29,452 bases of DNA, taken from Hypsibius dujardini. Its lineage: Eukaryota > Tardigrada > Eutardigrada > Parachela > Hypsibiidae. The stretch covers positions 1-29,452 of the forward strand of contig LRSR01014749.1 in assembly GCA_001579985.1 (NCBI GenBank). The letters are read 5' to 3'. The position numbers and the translations under genes are program-made. Every line of letters starts with the position of its first letter. Position 1 is the first letter of the stretch. The notes beneath the pieces are model-generated. The model ran no database searches, was not told the origin of the DNA, and was given only the letters and a program-made list of their open reading frames with translations. Of this stretch, positions 15,550-25,956 are shown piece by piece.

Positions 15550-16010
15550 CGTTGGAAATGTAGATCACAACTGCAGCAGGATGTGGGCTGAATAATAAAA
15601 TTAATGGAACAAAAAAATACTTATCTCCAGTCTAACCCTTCAATCAAATCAAAGAAGTCATCCCAAGATTTATGTTCTTGCCAGAATAAAATGTTCTCGC
15701 TAGAATAAAAAGGTTCTTGCTGAACAGAGAATTGTATGTTCGCGCTCGAATAAAATGTTCTAGCAGAGAATAAAATGTTCTTGTTGAGAATAAACTGCTC
15801 TCCGAGAAAGAAATGTGCTCGAGCAAATAACTAATGTGTTCATGGGAGCATGTAATACATGTTGGCCGTTCATGTTTTGTTTTGAGACTTAAATTATTGT
15901 TGTTTTTTTTTATTTGAAACCGTATTCCGTGCCATTTCATTTGAAATACGTCAAATTGCTCATAGCTACCAGGTACACAATTATTTTCCAGTTCTACATA
16001 TCTCGACATC
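15550..16010. other. Divergent upstream region shared by dynactin and the transposase-derived gene
   Basis: 461 bases separate two start codons on opposite strands, so both promoters are expected here unless 5' introns exist. The middle is filled by the dyad minisatellite at 15672-15830. Next to the plus-strand gene a tattttccag motif at 15982-15991 could be an acceptor of a 5' UTR intron. Confidence 0.55.
15672..15830. repeat. 20-base minisatellite carrying TTCT-N4-AGAA dyads
   Basis: About eight imperfect units of 18-25 bases, consensus ATGTTCTYGCNAGAATAAA. The unit core is itself an inverted repeat: TTCTtgccAGAA (15675), TTCTcgctAGAA (15694) and near-dyads ttctagcagagaa and ttcttgttgagaa further right, decaying into ctctccgagaaag and gctcgagc by 15830. 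Arms face each other with a 4-5 base spacer, a form compatible with binding by a dimeric protein, but a simple tandem repeat is equally possible. Confidence 0.7.
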
Positions 16011-18343
16011 ATGGACGAGAAGCTCAAACTGGCTATGCGTGCCGTTACGAAGGATAATTCCAGCTTGAAGGCTGCGGCCAAACAGTTTGGTAGGCGAAGG
16101 ACAAATCACGATTTTTGGTTTGATTTGTTTGTTTGTTTTATTAATGCTAGAATTAAAATGGTACTGAATCTGACGGGTTAGATATTATTTACAGGAATTG
16201 CACGTACCACATTGAAGAGGCACTTATCCAATCCGAATGTGAAAGCTAGCGGCCGGCCTCGTTTCTTTACCGACAGCGAGGAGCAACTTCTCCACCAGAT
16301 TCTACGAAACATTCAGGTCTTACAGCAGCCATTCTCGCGGCCAAAATTTATTGAAGTGGCCCGAAAATTGGCGGAACGGAAAGGTAAAAACAACTTTGCC
16401 TTGGCTGCCGTCAATTGATTGATGTATTCTTCTGTCAGTGGTTGTCTGGATTGATTGATTTGTCGGTGGTTGATTGATTCGTTGATTACTCTGGTGAGTC
16501 GTTGGTTGATTTACCGCCTACGAATTGATTGCATGTTTTGTTTAATTTTTAGTCTGTTTATTTTACTTTACGCTGTTACGGTTAATGTATGTTATTTCTA
16601 ATGTTTCCTATTGTAGCTCCAGGTCAGCCGGGCCGCACTTTTGGTAAGGAGTGGCTGTCCAAATTCATCCGCCGTCATCCAGATCTGGCGTTGCGATCGA
16701 AATCGTGGAAGGCGGAGCAACGGCAATGGACGCCGGACAAATGCGAGCGTTACGTCCAGGTGTTGGAATATCTCGACAAAGAGGGCTTCCTGATGGATTC
16801 ACGCGCCATATTTGTCATGGATTCGTTGGAACTGATCACGCCGCCGAATGAGTATACCAAGTCGGGCAATCTGATTGCGCGAAAGCCGAGTACGTTTTCA
16901 TTTAAGCTGTTTTTGCATAGATTGATTGCTTGATCAATTGGAGGTTGATGGGGATTATAAAAACTCTGTGGCTTTAGGCGAGGAGCAGGGCTTCCCGGTC
17001 TTTGTGTGCGGTTCGGCCGACGGTACCGCGCTAAGACCCATGATACTGCGGGATGGAAACTTTATCCTCGAACCGTGGTTCACTGACCTGCAGGAAGAGG
17101 CGGTGGTGGTGGGCCACGCCGCACCCGACATCGCTGCCCTCGACGTGGATGCCCTGGCGTTGTATCTGCGACGTGAACTGGTCCCACATATCCAGTCTCT
17201 TGATCCACCGGTTCAGAAGGTATTGATTGAGCTGATTGATTGATTGAGCGACCGTGCCAGTGAATTGCCGTCTCATTCGAAGTTGGCTATCTGTGTCTTT
17301 CTCTTCACCTTGATGTTGCAGTATTTTTGCTCCAGAGAACGTCTTTCTGCTTTTCAGAGCACACTGTTTCTGGATGGACGTTGGTCGCACGCTTACAATC
17401 TGGAGATTCTGGAAAGCTGTCTGCTGGTACGACTTACTGCTATTGTAATCTTTAGCGACCGGCGGTTATCCACTGACTAATACATCCGAATTGCCTCCTC
17501 TCCAGCATAATATCCAGGTGGTATGCTACCCTCTCGGTCACTCAGACAAGCTCCAGCCATTGAAGAAGAGTGAATTCCGCCTCGTCGCGAAACTTTGGCT
17601 GGACTTCGTCGCCGAACGCAACAACAATCCTCTGAACGAGGTGTGTTTCTCCTCAAAATCTTGACTTCTCTGGTGTCTTTTTCGGTCTGTCTGTTTTTTG
17701 GTTGTGTCTGTATGTCTCCTCAATGTCCTGTTCTATCTGATAAGTTTTCCATTACATACTTGTCTCACGATGAGACTCTTGTCGTTCGTTCGCTTAATTA
17801 TGTCATCTATTCCTGCTCCATCGCTTCGATTTGCTCACTCTTCAAAAACTGAAATACTATTTCGCTATTGTAGTTCATTTGTACCAGTGTCGGGGACAGC
17901 ATATTCATGCGCAACTTGACGGCCTCCCAGTACAAGGAGCATATCACCGCCTTGTTACGTGACGGATTTCGCGACGTCGGGGTGCTCCCCTTCCGACCGG
18001 ACTTGATCCGGCAAACCCTTCCGCAGTCCGCCAAGGGCCTCCCCGCACCGGTCGCGGAGGAGACCTTCCTCCGACTGATGGAGAACTACTGCTTGCAGAT
18101 CGGCGGGGAACACGGACTGTCACAGGCGGTGCTGCAGAAGGCACTGGAGGAGTACAAGCGAGTACTCCGCTTGGGTTGTAAGAAGACGCCCATTTTTAGA
18201 CAATAGCGGGAATGTGATTCACTTTGGCCTTGTTGATCCCTGTAGTGGCAATGGCAATCCAGGAGAGTCAACAAGCGCAGGCAGAAGGGCAGGAAGCTGT
18301 CGATGTGCAGCAATACGATAACGGGCTTTCGGCAGGGATCTGA
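16011..18343 (+). CDS. Pogo/Tigger-type (DDE_1, CENP-B-like) transposase-derived gene, probably domesticated
   Basis: Eight exons: 16011-16089, 16195-16383, 16617-16889, 16978-17219, 17358-17426, 17506-17640, 17874-18177 and 18246-18343 (TGA). Phases agree and give 462 residues with no stop or frameshift. Residues about 5-40 form a psq-type helix-turn-helix (SLKAAAKQFGIARTTLKRHL). Residues about 60-125 match the CENP-B/Tc5 DNA-binding domain (FGKEWLSKFIRRHPDL). A DDE_1 core follows: IFVMDS with D158, FVCGSADGT..RPMIL, then FLDGRWSH with D267, and a LGHSDKLQPLK block where the family has LQPLD. The C-terminal GFRDVGVLPFRPDLI matches the family's post-core region. An in-frame TAG precedes the ATG. 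The third catalytic acidic residue is Lys304 and the MDET-like box is MDSLEL, so transposition activity is unlikely. I found no terminal inverted repeats. Eight exons with an open frame argue for a host gene; a young broken element is less likely. The exon 7 donor could instead be at 18175, which changes the junction residues. Confidence 0.82.
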
Positions 18344-18891
18344 TTCCAAGTAATGGACGGCTGGCCGACCGATTATGTCTGCCTCCATTCCCGAGCTGTG
18401 CCTAAAAAGTCAGTACAGTTCGTGAAAAATGCATCGATAATTCAGTTCGTACTTCGGAAAAGAAGAATTGACTCATTTATTTCCAACAATGTGTTACTTG
18501 AAACGAACTGAAATTCGGAGCAAATGAACCCTGTTACTTCTTTGCTACAGGAATTCTGTTAACGTTTATTGTCCAGTTTTTAAAATGAGAATTCCTTTTC
18601 GGTCGAAATCCAAGTATCAAGGAGAAGGAAGGTGCATCGCCGTATCGTCGTGTTCTTCCACGGAGAACACGTTTCTTCTCTTTAATTTTGACTTTTTATT
18701 CCCAACCGAGTTTTGGCCAAACGATTCATCGAATTCGGTTTTAAGCTAACGTGTTGCTTTATTGTTTGTGGAGTTCCGTTGTCAACGTTATATTGTCCAG
18801 TTTTTTACGATGTGCAGTAAAACAGCAATTCCTTGCGGCGATGAAATTCAATTGTCAAGAAAAAAATGGATTATTCTGAAACCACGATGTC
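18344..18891. other. Convergent intergenic region, transposase-derived gene and SPB1/FTSJ3
   Basis: 548 bases between two 3' ends. On the minus strand a CAATAAAGC polyadenylation-type signal lies at about 18756-18764, some 130 bases past the SPB1 stop. Two blocks, 18556-18622 and 18781-18863, look like a diverged direct repeat. An inverted pair, aattcagttcgt near 18438 and acgaactgaaatt near 18502, could form a hairpin. Confidence 0.5.
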
Positions 18892-21800
18892 TCATTTCTT
18901 CTTCTGTTTTTGGCCGGCGCGACCGCCCCTCGCACCAGTCTTTTCCTTCTTCGCCTTGCCGCCCTTCTTATCCCGTTTCGCGGCGGACTTTGCGGCCCGC
19001 AAGTCCTTCTTCATCCGCCGGTCCACCACTTTAACGCGACTGCCCTTCACCGGTTTGTCGTGCGGTTTGTTCGTCCCGCCGCCTCGCTTTGAGACGACGT
19101 AGGTCGGCGCCAGTGTTTTCTTTTTGCCCAGTGCACCAGCCTTCTTGTAGATTGCCTTCAGCTGCGACATCTTCTCCTGGCTGGACATCTCCACCGGGCC
19201 CTCTGAGCTGAGAACGTTGCTGGCCTTTTTGCGCGCCTTTTCCAACCGCTTCACCATGCGGTTCTTCTTACGAGCACGTGCCTCGGCGACCTTCTTGATG
19301 GGGCGTGCGTCGATGGCCTTCAGCTGTTCCTTGTGGGCTTTGACTTGTTCTTTCGTGACGAGTCCTTGATCGACGAGGGATCGCCGACAGAACTTCTTCT
19401 CATCGTCAACGAACCACGGTGGCAGCTCATCGTCTGGTTCATTGAAAGCCTCTCTAAGAACAAAGAGTCTTCTTTATTCTCGACATGTCGCATGAATAAA
19501 TAGATAAGAGACACAGACACAGACAGACAGGCATACCGGTGGAAGCCAGCTTCAACGATTTCTCGCCGTCTCTTCTTGGATTTTATCAACTCTTCCGCTA
19601 GAGCAAATCCTTCCGGGTCGAGCTTGATAATCGGTTTCTCGTCCTCCAGAGCAACATCTTCCTCCTTCTTAATGTCTTCATCCTTCAGTTCGCTGATGAC
19701 ATCGTATTCCAATTCGCCAGCACCGCCGCCGTCCAGGCCGTCGTCCTCGTCTTCCCAGTCCGAATCCGACTCATCTGTTCCCATTTTCAATCCGGTCTTT
19801 CTTTCTGATTCTCTTTTTTCTTTCTTCCCACCGGTAAAGTCGACACCTGCCATTACAGAATCAGCAAAATGAAGTCAAATGGAAATCAACAAACTCGGAT
19901 CAATCAATGCAGCAAGCGGTCGACTGATACATACCGGTGAAGATATCCTTATTGAACCACTCCTTCATCATCCGTTCCTTCCGCTGCTTCGTACTCTCCC
20001 GTCCCAGCAGCAGCGGATTATCCTCCTCCGCCATCGCTTCATTCCACTTATCCTCGTCCTCGTCATCCTGCTCCACATCCATGGAGACGTCCTCACCGGC
20101 CACCTTCGCCAGACCCTTGGCGCTCTTGATGGCGTCCAGTGCAAACAGACGATGCTCTCCCTGTTCCTCCTCCTGCAGCAACGCATCGCCCGGGATAACC
20201 ATTTTGAGGTTCATCTTTGTCGTCAACTGCTGGCGCAGCTTGTTCAGTCGCTTGCGCTTCCGGCGAGCGTCCAGTCGCTCATCCTCCTTGACCTTCTCAA
20301 TTTGCCTTTGGATGGCGGCATCTTCGTCCTCCTCATCGAGTGGCTTGATTGATACCGCCGGTGTAGAGTCCGCGGCTAATTTTTCTAATGAAAAAAAAGT
20401 AAACTTAAAAATGAACACCCTCAACAAGCAATCAGCAATCAATCAGCGACAACTCACTCGAGATAGCTTCCTCGGCAGCCAGGATTTTCTTCCGCCAGTT
20501 GATGATTAAGCGTAGCTCCCGCTTCCCAAGCACCTTGATGTCCGCACAGCACTCTCGAATCTCATCAGTCGTAGCGGAGTTACCCGCGATGCTTTTATCC
20601 TCGTCATCGATGATGATCTCATGGCACTGAGATAGGAGCTCCTTCGATTTGTCCTCCGCCGCGTTGATGTAAGACCGTGCTGGCAATTTCTCTTGGAGCA
20701 ATACTTTTCCGTCGGCATAACCCTCTGAAGATTTCTTCTTCTTCGCAGGGTTCATCAAAAGGTTCAGTTTGGCTGCACCGACAGTCCGTTTCTTTGTGGT
20801 GTCTCCCTGTTGGATGGGGCGACATCAGTGAAGAATAAGTCAGTTGCGGAGAGAGAGACAGGCAATGAGTCCGGCAGACCCATACAGACACAAAAAGACA
20901 AACAGACAGACAGACAAACAGACAGACTGAAACAGATACTTAACAAGTTTAGACCAATAAGTAAACATGTTTTGGTATTGGAAATGCAAAGTCCAGCGAA
21001 GTGCCGGCTCAGCCCAGTAACACCAACTCTTTCTTCGAATAGCCAAGAGTTGCCAACCATTTCGATAATGAAAGGCACAATTATGGAGGCAATTCGTACC
21101 ACAGACACAGAGAGTCGGACAAACAGACAAGCGAAAGGGAGACTAACCTCATCTTCATCTTCCACGTCGACCTCCTCAAAAACATGCTTGGGATCCAGAA
21201 GCTTCGGATCAATTTTATCCGGTCCCAAGTAGCCGGAACAAACGACGAAAATCTCAGCAGATTCATTTCGGGAAGCCGGCGGCTTGGTAGCGACCACTTT
21301 CCGGAAGAACTGCTGGAACACCCACAAGAGCGCGTGGTAGTCGCGAGAGCGGAATATTTTGGTGATGAACCAGCCGTTCTTGGCGAGAAAGTCCGTGGCG
21401 AGTTTGAAGGCCGATAGAGTGAGGCGAGCCTGGGTGAAGGCGTCGTGGAGCCAATTCTTTCCGACGTTGGGTGCTCCGTCGTGCAGGACGACATCGGCCT
21501 TCCATGTCTTCAACTCATGTCGAATTTTCTGTAAAATTGGAATTGAATGAGATAGAATGAAGCTTTTAACTCATTCAACTGCGCAGGCTTTATTCTTCGA
21601 ATAATCAGGGCAAGAAAAAAGCCCATATTAAGTCAATACATCAATCAATCAAAGAAACCATAAATGAATTCAACGCAAATTTCCAACTTCACTCACTATT
21701 CCAACAGCATCTGCAAAGGGCATCTGCGAACGATTCATATGCGAATTGAATATAAAAATGAATTATATGAATCAAATCAAATTCGAAGATTGCACGTTTT

Positions 21801-22584
21801 TGTTTTGATACTTTACAGGGACGTAAAACATTATCAATCAATCCTCAATCAACGCTGCACTGAACTCAAATTTCAATATAACCAATAGGCTAGCAACTAA
21901 ATCTTTTCATAAAGTTAACCAATATATAAAAAACGACACATAAATTTCGATTCGGCTGTTAAAACTAAAACCGATCTTACTTAAAACAAAAATCGTTGAC
22001 AAAATATAACTACAACGCGTCAATCAACCGATCAATCAATCCCACGTGGCAGCAATGTACTCTTGACAAATTACTCTTGACAAATTATTCAAGTCAACTC
22101 ATCAATCAACCGCTGACGCACATTACAAACACAAAGCAAGTAACCGCAAATATTGTCACCCCGAAAATGCACCCCGTAGACGTCCCTTACCGAGCGGCAC
22201 GAGTCTGTCGTAATATCCTCCTGCAGTGTAATCACATTCGGTACGGATTTGATCGGCACCAAGTCGATGCCTACAAAGTAAATGCCATTCAAAAGACAGC
22301 GACCTCAATATGTCGCAACCAGGCCGTCGAGGTCGACGTGAAAAAAACCATCTCTACCACTTACCGAGGATGATACTCGACACGGGCATAAACTGCTTGG
22401 CTACCTGCAGCCATCCTCCGGGCGCCGCACAAAGATCGATGAGGACGCGAGAGCGCTGGAGGAACTCGTGGGTCCGGTTGAGCTGGATCAACTTGAAAGC
22501 AGCACGCGATCGATAGCCGGACTCCTTGGCTAAATGGTAAAACTTATCCTTGCGCGCCTTTCCGACCTTTCCCTTCTTACCCAT
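18892..22584 (-). CDS. FTSJ3: Pre-rRNA 2'-O-ribose methyltransferase SPB1/FTSJ3
   Basis: Nucleolar enzyme of 60S ribosome biogenesis that methylates ribose 2'-O positions of large-subunit rRNA. Minus-strand exons: 22365-22584, 22191-22270, 21148-21528, 20458-20806, 19935-20384, 19537-19846 and 18892-19453 (TGA). Phases agree (1,0,0,1,1,2) and yield 783 residues, slightly shorter than the yeast and human proteins. The FtsJ/RrmJ domain covers about residues 1-210: SAM motif DLCAAPGGW (50-58) and the K-D-K-E catalytic tetrad at about K31, D117 (HDGAPNV), K157 ([11 protein letters not shown]) and E189 (NESAEIFVV). Exons 4-5 hold the Spb1-specific middle region with acidic patches, and exons 6-7 the conserved C-terminal domain ([13 protein letters not shown]) ending in a very basic [11 protein letters not shown] tail, a likely nucleolar signal. 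The ATG at 22584 has an in-frame TGA 9 bases upstream. Nothing appears broken. Confidence 0.95.
19508..19531 (+). repeat. Short ACAG tract in SPB1/FTSJ3 intron 6
   Basis: About five ACAG-like units (acacagacacagacagacag) next to the minus-strand splice donor at 19535-19536, within the 83-base intron 19454-19536. The SPB1 transcript reads CUGU. Confidence 0.7.
20807..21147 (-). other. SPB1/FTSJ3 intron 3
   Basis: A 341-base intron containing the ACAG tract at 20893-20935 and a second short one near 21117-21130. Minus-strand donor gttagt and acceptor tccaacag. Open frames across it are read-through of the flanking exons and repeat translation. Confidence 0.7.
20893..20935 (+). repeat. ACAG microsatellite in SPB1/FTSJ3 intron 3
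   Basis: ACAG units with AAAC variants, ending in gactgaaacag. On the SPB1 transcript this is CUGU-rich. Confidence 0.8.
21529..22190 (-). other. SPB1/FTSJ3 intron 2
   Basis: A 662-base AT-rich intron, the largest of this gene, with several TCAA-type short repeats (21640-21660, 21834-21852, 22019-22040, 22095-22110). Minus-strand donor gtaagg at 22190, acceptor tttacag at 21529. Nothing else recognised. Confidence 0.65.
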
Positions 22585-24393
22585 GACTGATCAGTCGGTG
22601 GGAATGCGAGACAAAAATAATTGGAGGAAGCGGAGGAAGAATAACTTGTGCGTACTAGTACGAGTACTTTTGTGTGAATACGCAAAATGGAACGTCTCAA
22701 AGGGAACAGCTGTTTTTCAAGTGACTGTTCCTTTTAACGCTTTTGTTCCAGTTAGCAATGACCGAACGGCTAATTAGCGAATGCGCGCTCCGTTTTCAGC
22801 GCTTGAAGTCCGCAGTTAGATGTCGCATTGATCAACATCAACACCCTGTCTGTTGGTGGCAGCACCTTGCTCGAGCGCATTAATTTTCTGCTGGCAATTA
22901 CGCATTTACATTCCCGTTTTGTGGACGTATCGAACGATCGATGTAGCAAACCACGTAAAGCTCGAGAACACATAATCGAGTTTCTCCGGGATGCTTGTGT
23001 TCGAGCTCGTCTATACTATATCTATTGGTTCGTTCCGTCCCGTCCCATGCCACTTTATTTATGTACTGTACGGGGATTTTTTGTGTACTTTTCGAATGAT
23101 CGCAGAGAGCGCTATCTGTATTCCCCTTCTACACACGCGGCAAAAACCTTAGACTAACCGAATTAAGTCATTTAGCTCGTGGAATGCATGGCTCATGCAC
23201 AAACCGAGGTGAAAGGCTTGACTCGATTAGTGCACGCTTTTTGCCATGTGTGTATGACCAATATTACCGTAGGTAAGGTATAGTTCGCCGGGTATTCTGC
23301 AATCTACTGAACTGTCAACGTTCTCGCAGCTTGATTATTATCATTGTGAGCCAATTGCTGACAACAAGTAAGCGACAACAAGTGACGGACTTACGTCGAG
23401 CGCCTGTACCTATGCATGGCGGTAAGCAGACAACGTACCCTTTCAGCGAGCAATCACGATACATGTAGTTATTAGATAGACAGTTAGCGGCAGAGTTCTA
23501 GCGTCGCATTTTGCATGTGTTTACATTACACATGAACTGCTACCGTAAAATTAGACATTTTCCTTAAACAATAAATGATGTCTTTTCACAACTGCACAAT
23601 TTCTGTAGCATCACTAAGTTAGCCTGTATACATACAACTACCGGTAGACATACAGTTACCGGTACATCTATATACGGTACAGTACAGGTATATTCAGTAC
23701 GTGGTAGGTGCTTACCACTGGTGGGTCCTTAATACATGTTATTATATACCTCCCTTTCAGTCTTTTTGGCCTGTGACCTCCCACTGCCCCGGATCGGGAT
23801 CGTGAATACGTCCCTCGACTTCATGAAGTGCGGAGGTAGCACGCGTAGTTCCATCATCCGGCCGGATCTTGCCTGCCTGCTAATTAAATGTCGGGTCTTT
23901 TTCGTTTGATAGGACCTGCATCGTATAGGTCGCGCAGACATGGGATCTGCCGCAAAAATGGCGTTAAATCATTATAATTACGTGTCGGAAATTTCCGTAT
24001 GCTTGGCAAATTCTCCCTCTCGGCCCTTGTGTGAGGCAAATTATTCTCTTATCGTTCCATAGTGAAAGCTTTTTCAGGCATAAAATTGCTTCCAGGACGT
24101 CGAGGATTGACCCGTCACTACACTTGAGTCTCTGTGCAGAGATTCATGCCCTATTAGTCAGGGTTCATCTACGTATGGCAAGCATACTTACGATTATACT
24201 ACCTGCATGTCCGTTAATCTGTGCCGATCTGAATCCTTAACTAAGATTAATATATATTTTCCTATGCACACAATGAAGTTGAAATAAACCAGGGTTTGGC
24301 CGTCGACACTCGGCCGGGTTCGTCATTCTGTCTGCGCCGGATGTTTTTCGCTCTCATTTTGCTTGACTGTATTTGGGGAGCTCGAAGTTAGGA
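22585..24393. other. Gene-poor region upstream of SPB1/FTSJ3 and of the GPCR
   Basis: 1.8 kb. It should hold the promoter of the minus-strand SPB1 gene on its left and that of the plus-strand GPCR on its right. It contains the second foldback element (23129-23255) and a cluster of accggta/ggtac palindromic words at 23638-23705. Short open frames here have no family resemblance. A block at about 24005-24105 resembles sequence upstream of the GPCR pseudogene (27285-27368). I see no tRNA or rRNA gene. Confidence 0.5.
23129..23255. mobile_element. Foldback (MITE-like) element, copy 2
   Basis: Left arm about 23130-23170 (tacacacgcggcaaaaacc...) pairs with right arm about 23208-23254, whose complement begins tacacacatggcaaaaagc; the centre is the gcatggctcatgc palindrome at 23185-23197. 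The order of blocks (aagtcatttagctcg, gcatggct, accgag, ggcttgactcg, gccatgtgtgta) parallels copy 1 at 1731-1860. Both copies begin with TA and end with TA, which fits a Tc1/mariner/pogo-type TA target, inferred only. Confidence 0.62.
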
Positions 24394-25956
24394 ATGCCGG
24401 ATAATACCATCATACCATTGAACAATAGTAGTACCATCGTACCGCCCGGTAATCTAACTTTCACCAATTCCACAGCCGTTGAACCACCTTGGGTGGTTTA
24501 CAAAAACGCCCAGCTAATCTGGTACGTGTTTTGAAGGAGCGATGTAGTGGTTCTCTGTGTGGTCGAATAGTTGTCGCTTTTTTCGTCCTAGGTATGTGGT
24601 TTCAATGATCATCAGCGCAGCGAGTGCCACCGCCAATTTGCTTCTCGTTTTGGTGGTGGCGACTAACCGTTTTCTGCGCACGAGCTCAGGGCTCCTCATT
24701 GGTCACTTGGCGGCCATGGAGTGCCTTATCACCACGTTGGGAATGCCGATTCACATGACTGTCACTTTCATAAAGCAGTATAACCTATCACCAGATGGAT
24801 GCGCTGGGACCCAATTTTTTTTAGCAGTGACCTACACCGTCTCGGACTGGACCCTTCTTTTTCTGGCGCTTAATCGATTTGTGATCATATTTTTCCCTCA
24901 TGCGCATAGAACTCTATCTTCAAAAAAGGTACAGCCCTACATGCCTCACCGCTTGCCTGCTTGCATGTCTGTATGTCTGTCTGCCTGCCTGTCTACCCGG
25001 CTGCCTGTGTGCCTGTGTGCCTGTCTGTGTGTCTGCCTGTGTGCCTGCCAGTTTATCGATCTGTCTGTCTGCCTTTCTGCCTGTCTGTCTGCCAGTTTAT
25101 CGATCTGTCTGCCCGTCTGCCTGCCTGCCTTCTAGGCTCAGTAACAGTTACATTTCCAGGCACTGGCAACTGGAATCACAATGATCTGGACCTTGGCCAT
25201 CTGCCTCAACACGCCCTTCACTTTCGACGTTTCTAACCGCTTCATGCTAGCCCCGCCGTGGTACAGCTGCGTCCTAGCTCCCCCGCTGAACGACGGATAC
25301 GATTTCCGTGTATTACACTTGATGACGGCGGTTTACTTACCCCTCGCTATTGTCGGGTCGCTGTACCTGGCAATAGTCATCCAATCAGCGATCCTGTTTG
25401 CAGCCAAGCGCATAGCTCCAGTACCAGACGGACGAACCGTCCCTAGTGGTGGCAAGAATGAGGAGGAACAGACTCGTGCGGCACAGGCGAAGAAGATCAA
25501 GCAAAAACAACGGTTGGTGGTGATTAGGGTCCTGTTTGCATCCTGGGCGGTCTACTGCATGTGTTATTTCTCAAACACCATAATTGCGAATTTCAATCCG
25601 ACTCTGATCTCGAGGAGCCCGGTGCTGCAGCTGTGGACTCGAACAGCCTATGTGGTTGGCTACATCATCCATCCGGTACGACCTCAAAACTATACACCAA
25701 TTACACTGTAGTAATAAAAAATAACATATTAAATTGCATAAGTAGTAGCTACATATTTTATTTTATATTAATTACACAAGTCATTACAGATTTTATTCCA
25801 TAACATTAGTAAGTACATAAGTAATTACAATACGTAATTAAGTACAGTATTCGACCATCCATAAAGATAATGTGTTTGCAGCTGTTCCTGTTCTGCTTCA
25901 GTCGAGGCCATCTGCATGGCCTGAAAGCTCTCTTACGGCGCTGTCGACGTCAATGA
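24394..25956 (+). CDS. Rhodopsin-like orphan G-protein-coupled receptor
   Basis: Four exons: 24394-24521, 24592-24928, 25160-25675 and 25882-25956 (TGA), phases 2, 0, 0, giving 351 residues. The extracellular N-terminus (about 43 residues) has no signal peptide but has N-glycosylation sequons at N10/N11, N20 and N25. Seven hydrophobic segments follow: TM1 about 44-66 (N58), TM2 about 76-102, TM3 about 113-140, TM4 about 156-178, TM5 about 210-235, TM6 about 270-295, TM7 about 310-335, with C113 at the top of TM3 and Trp in TM4. The class A signatures are altered: NRF (137-139) replaces DRY, LAAME (E86) replaces LAxxD, TM6 lacks the WxP proline (SWAVYC), and TM7 ends IIHPLFLF rather than NPxxY. 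The ligand cannot be inferred. A decayed relative lies at 27838-28764. Confidence 0.82.
24955..25135 (+). repeat. Imperfect (CTGT/CTGC)n microsatellite in GPCR intron 2
   Basis: It fills most of the intron 24929-25159. Within it a segment of about 44 bases containing ccagtttatcgatctgtctg is duplicated in tandem (about 25047 and 25091). The corresponding intron of the pseudogene copy has the same type of repeat. Confidence 0.85.

Noticed and set aside
15672-15830. Heat-shock element cluster
   Set aside because: Canonical elements alternate nGAAn and nTTCn in contiguous 5-base units; here the arms are separated by four or five bases and units by about 20.
19879-20509. Two long plus-strand frames over SPB1 exon 5
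   Set aside because: Antisense shadows of the acidic SPB1 middle region; the Ser-rich runs come from complementing GAG/GAA/GAT codons.
22585-24393. tRNA, 5S rRNA or snRNA gene
   Set aside because: I looked for T-arm words of the ggttcgaatcc type and for known snRNA starts and found none that could be paired into a cloverleaf or stem.
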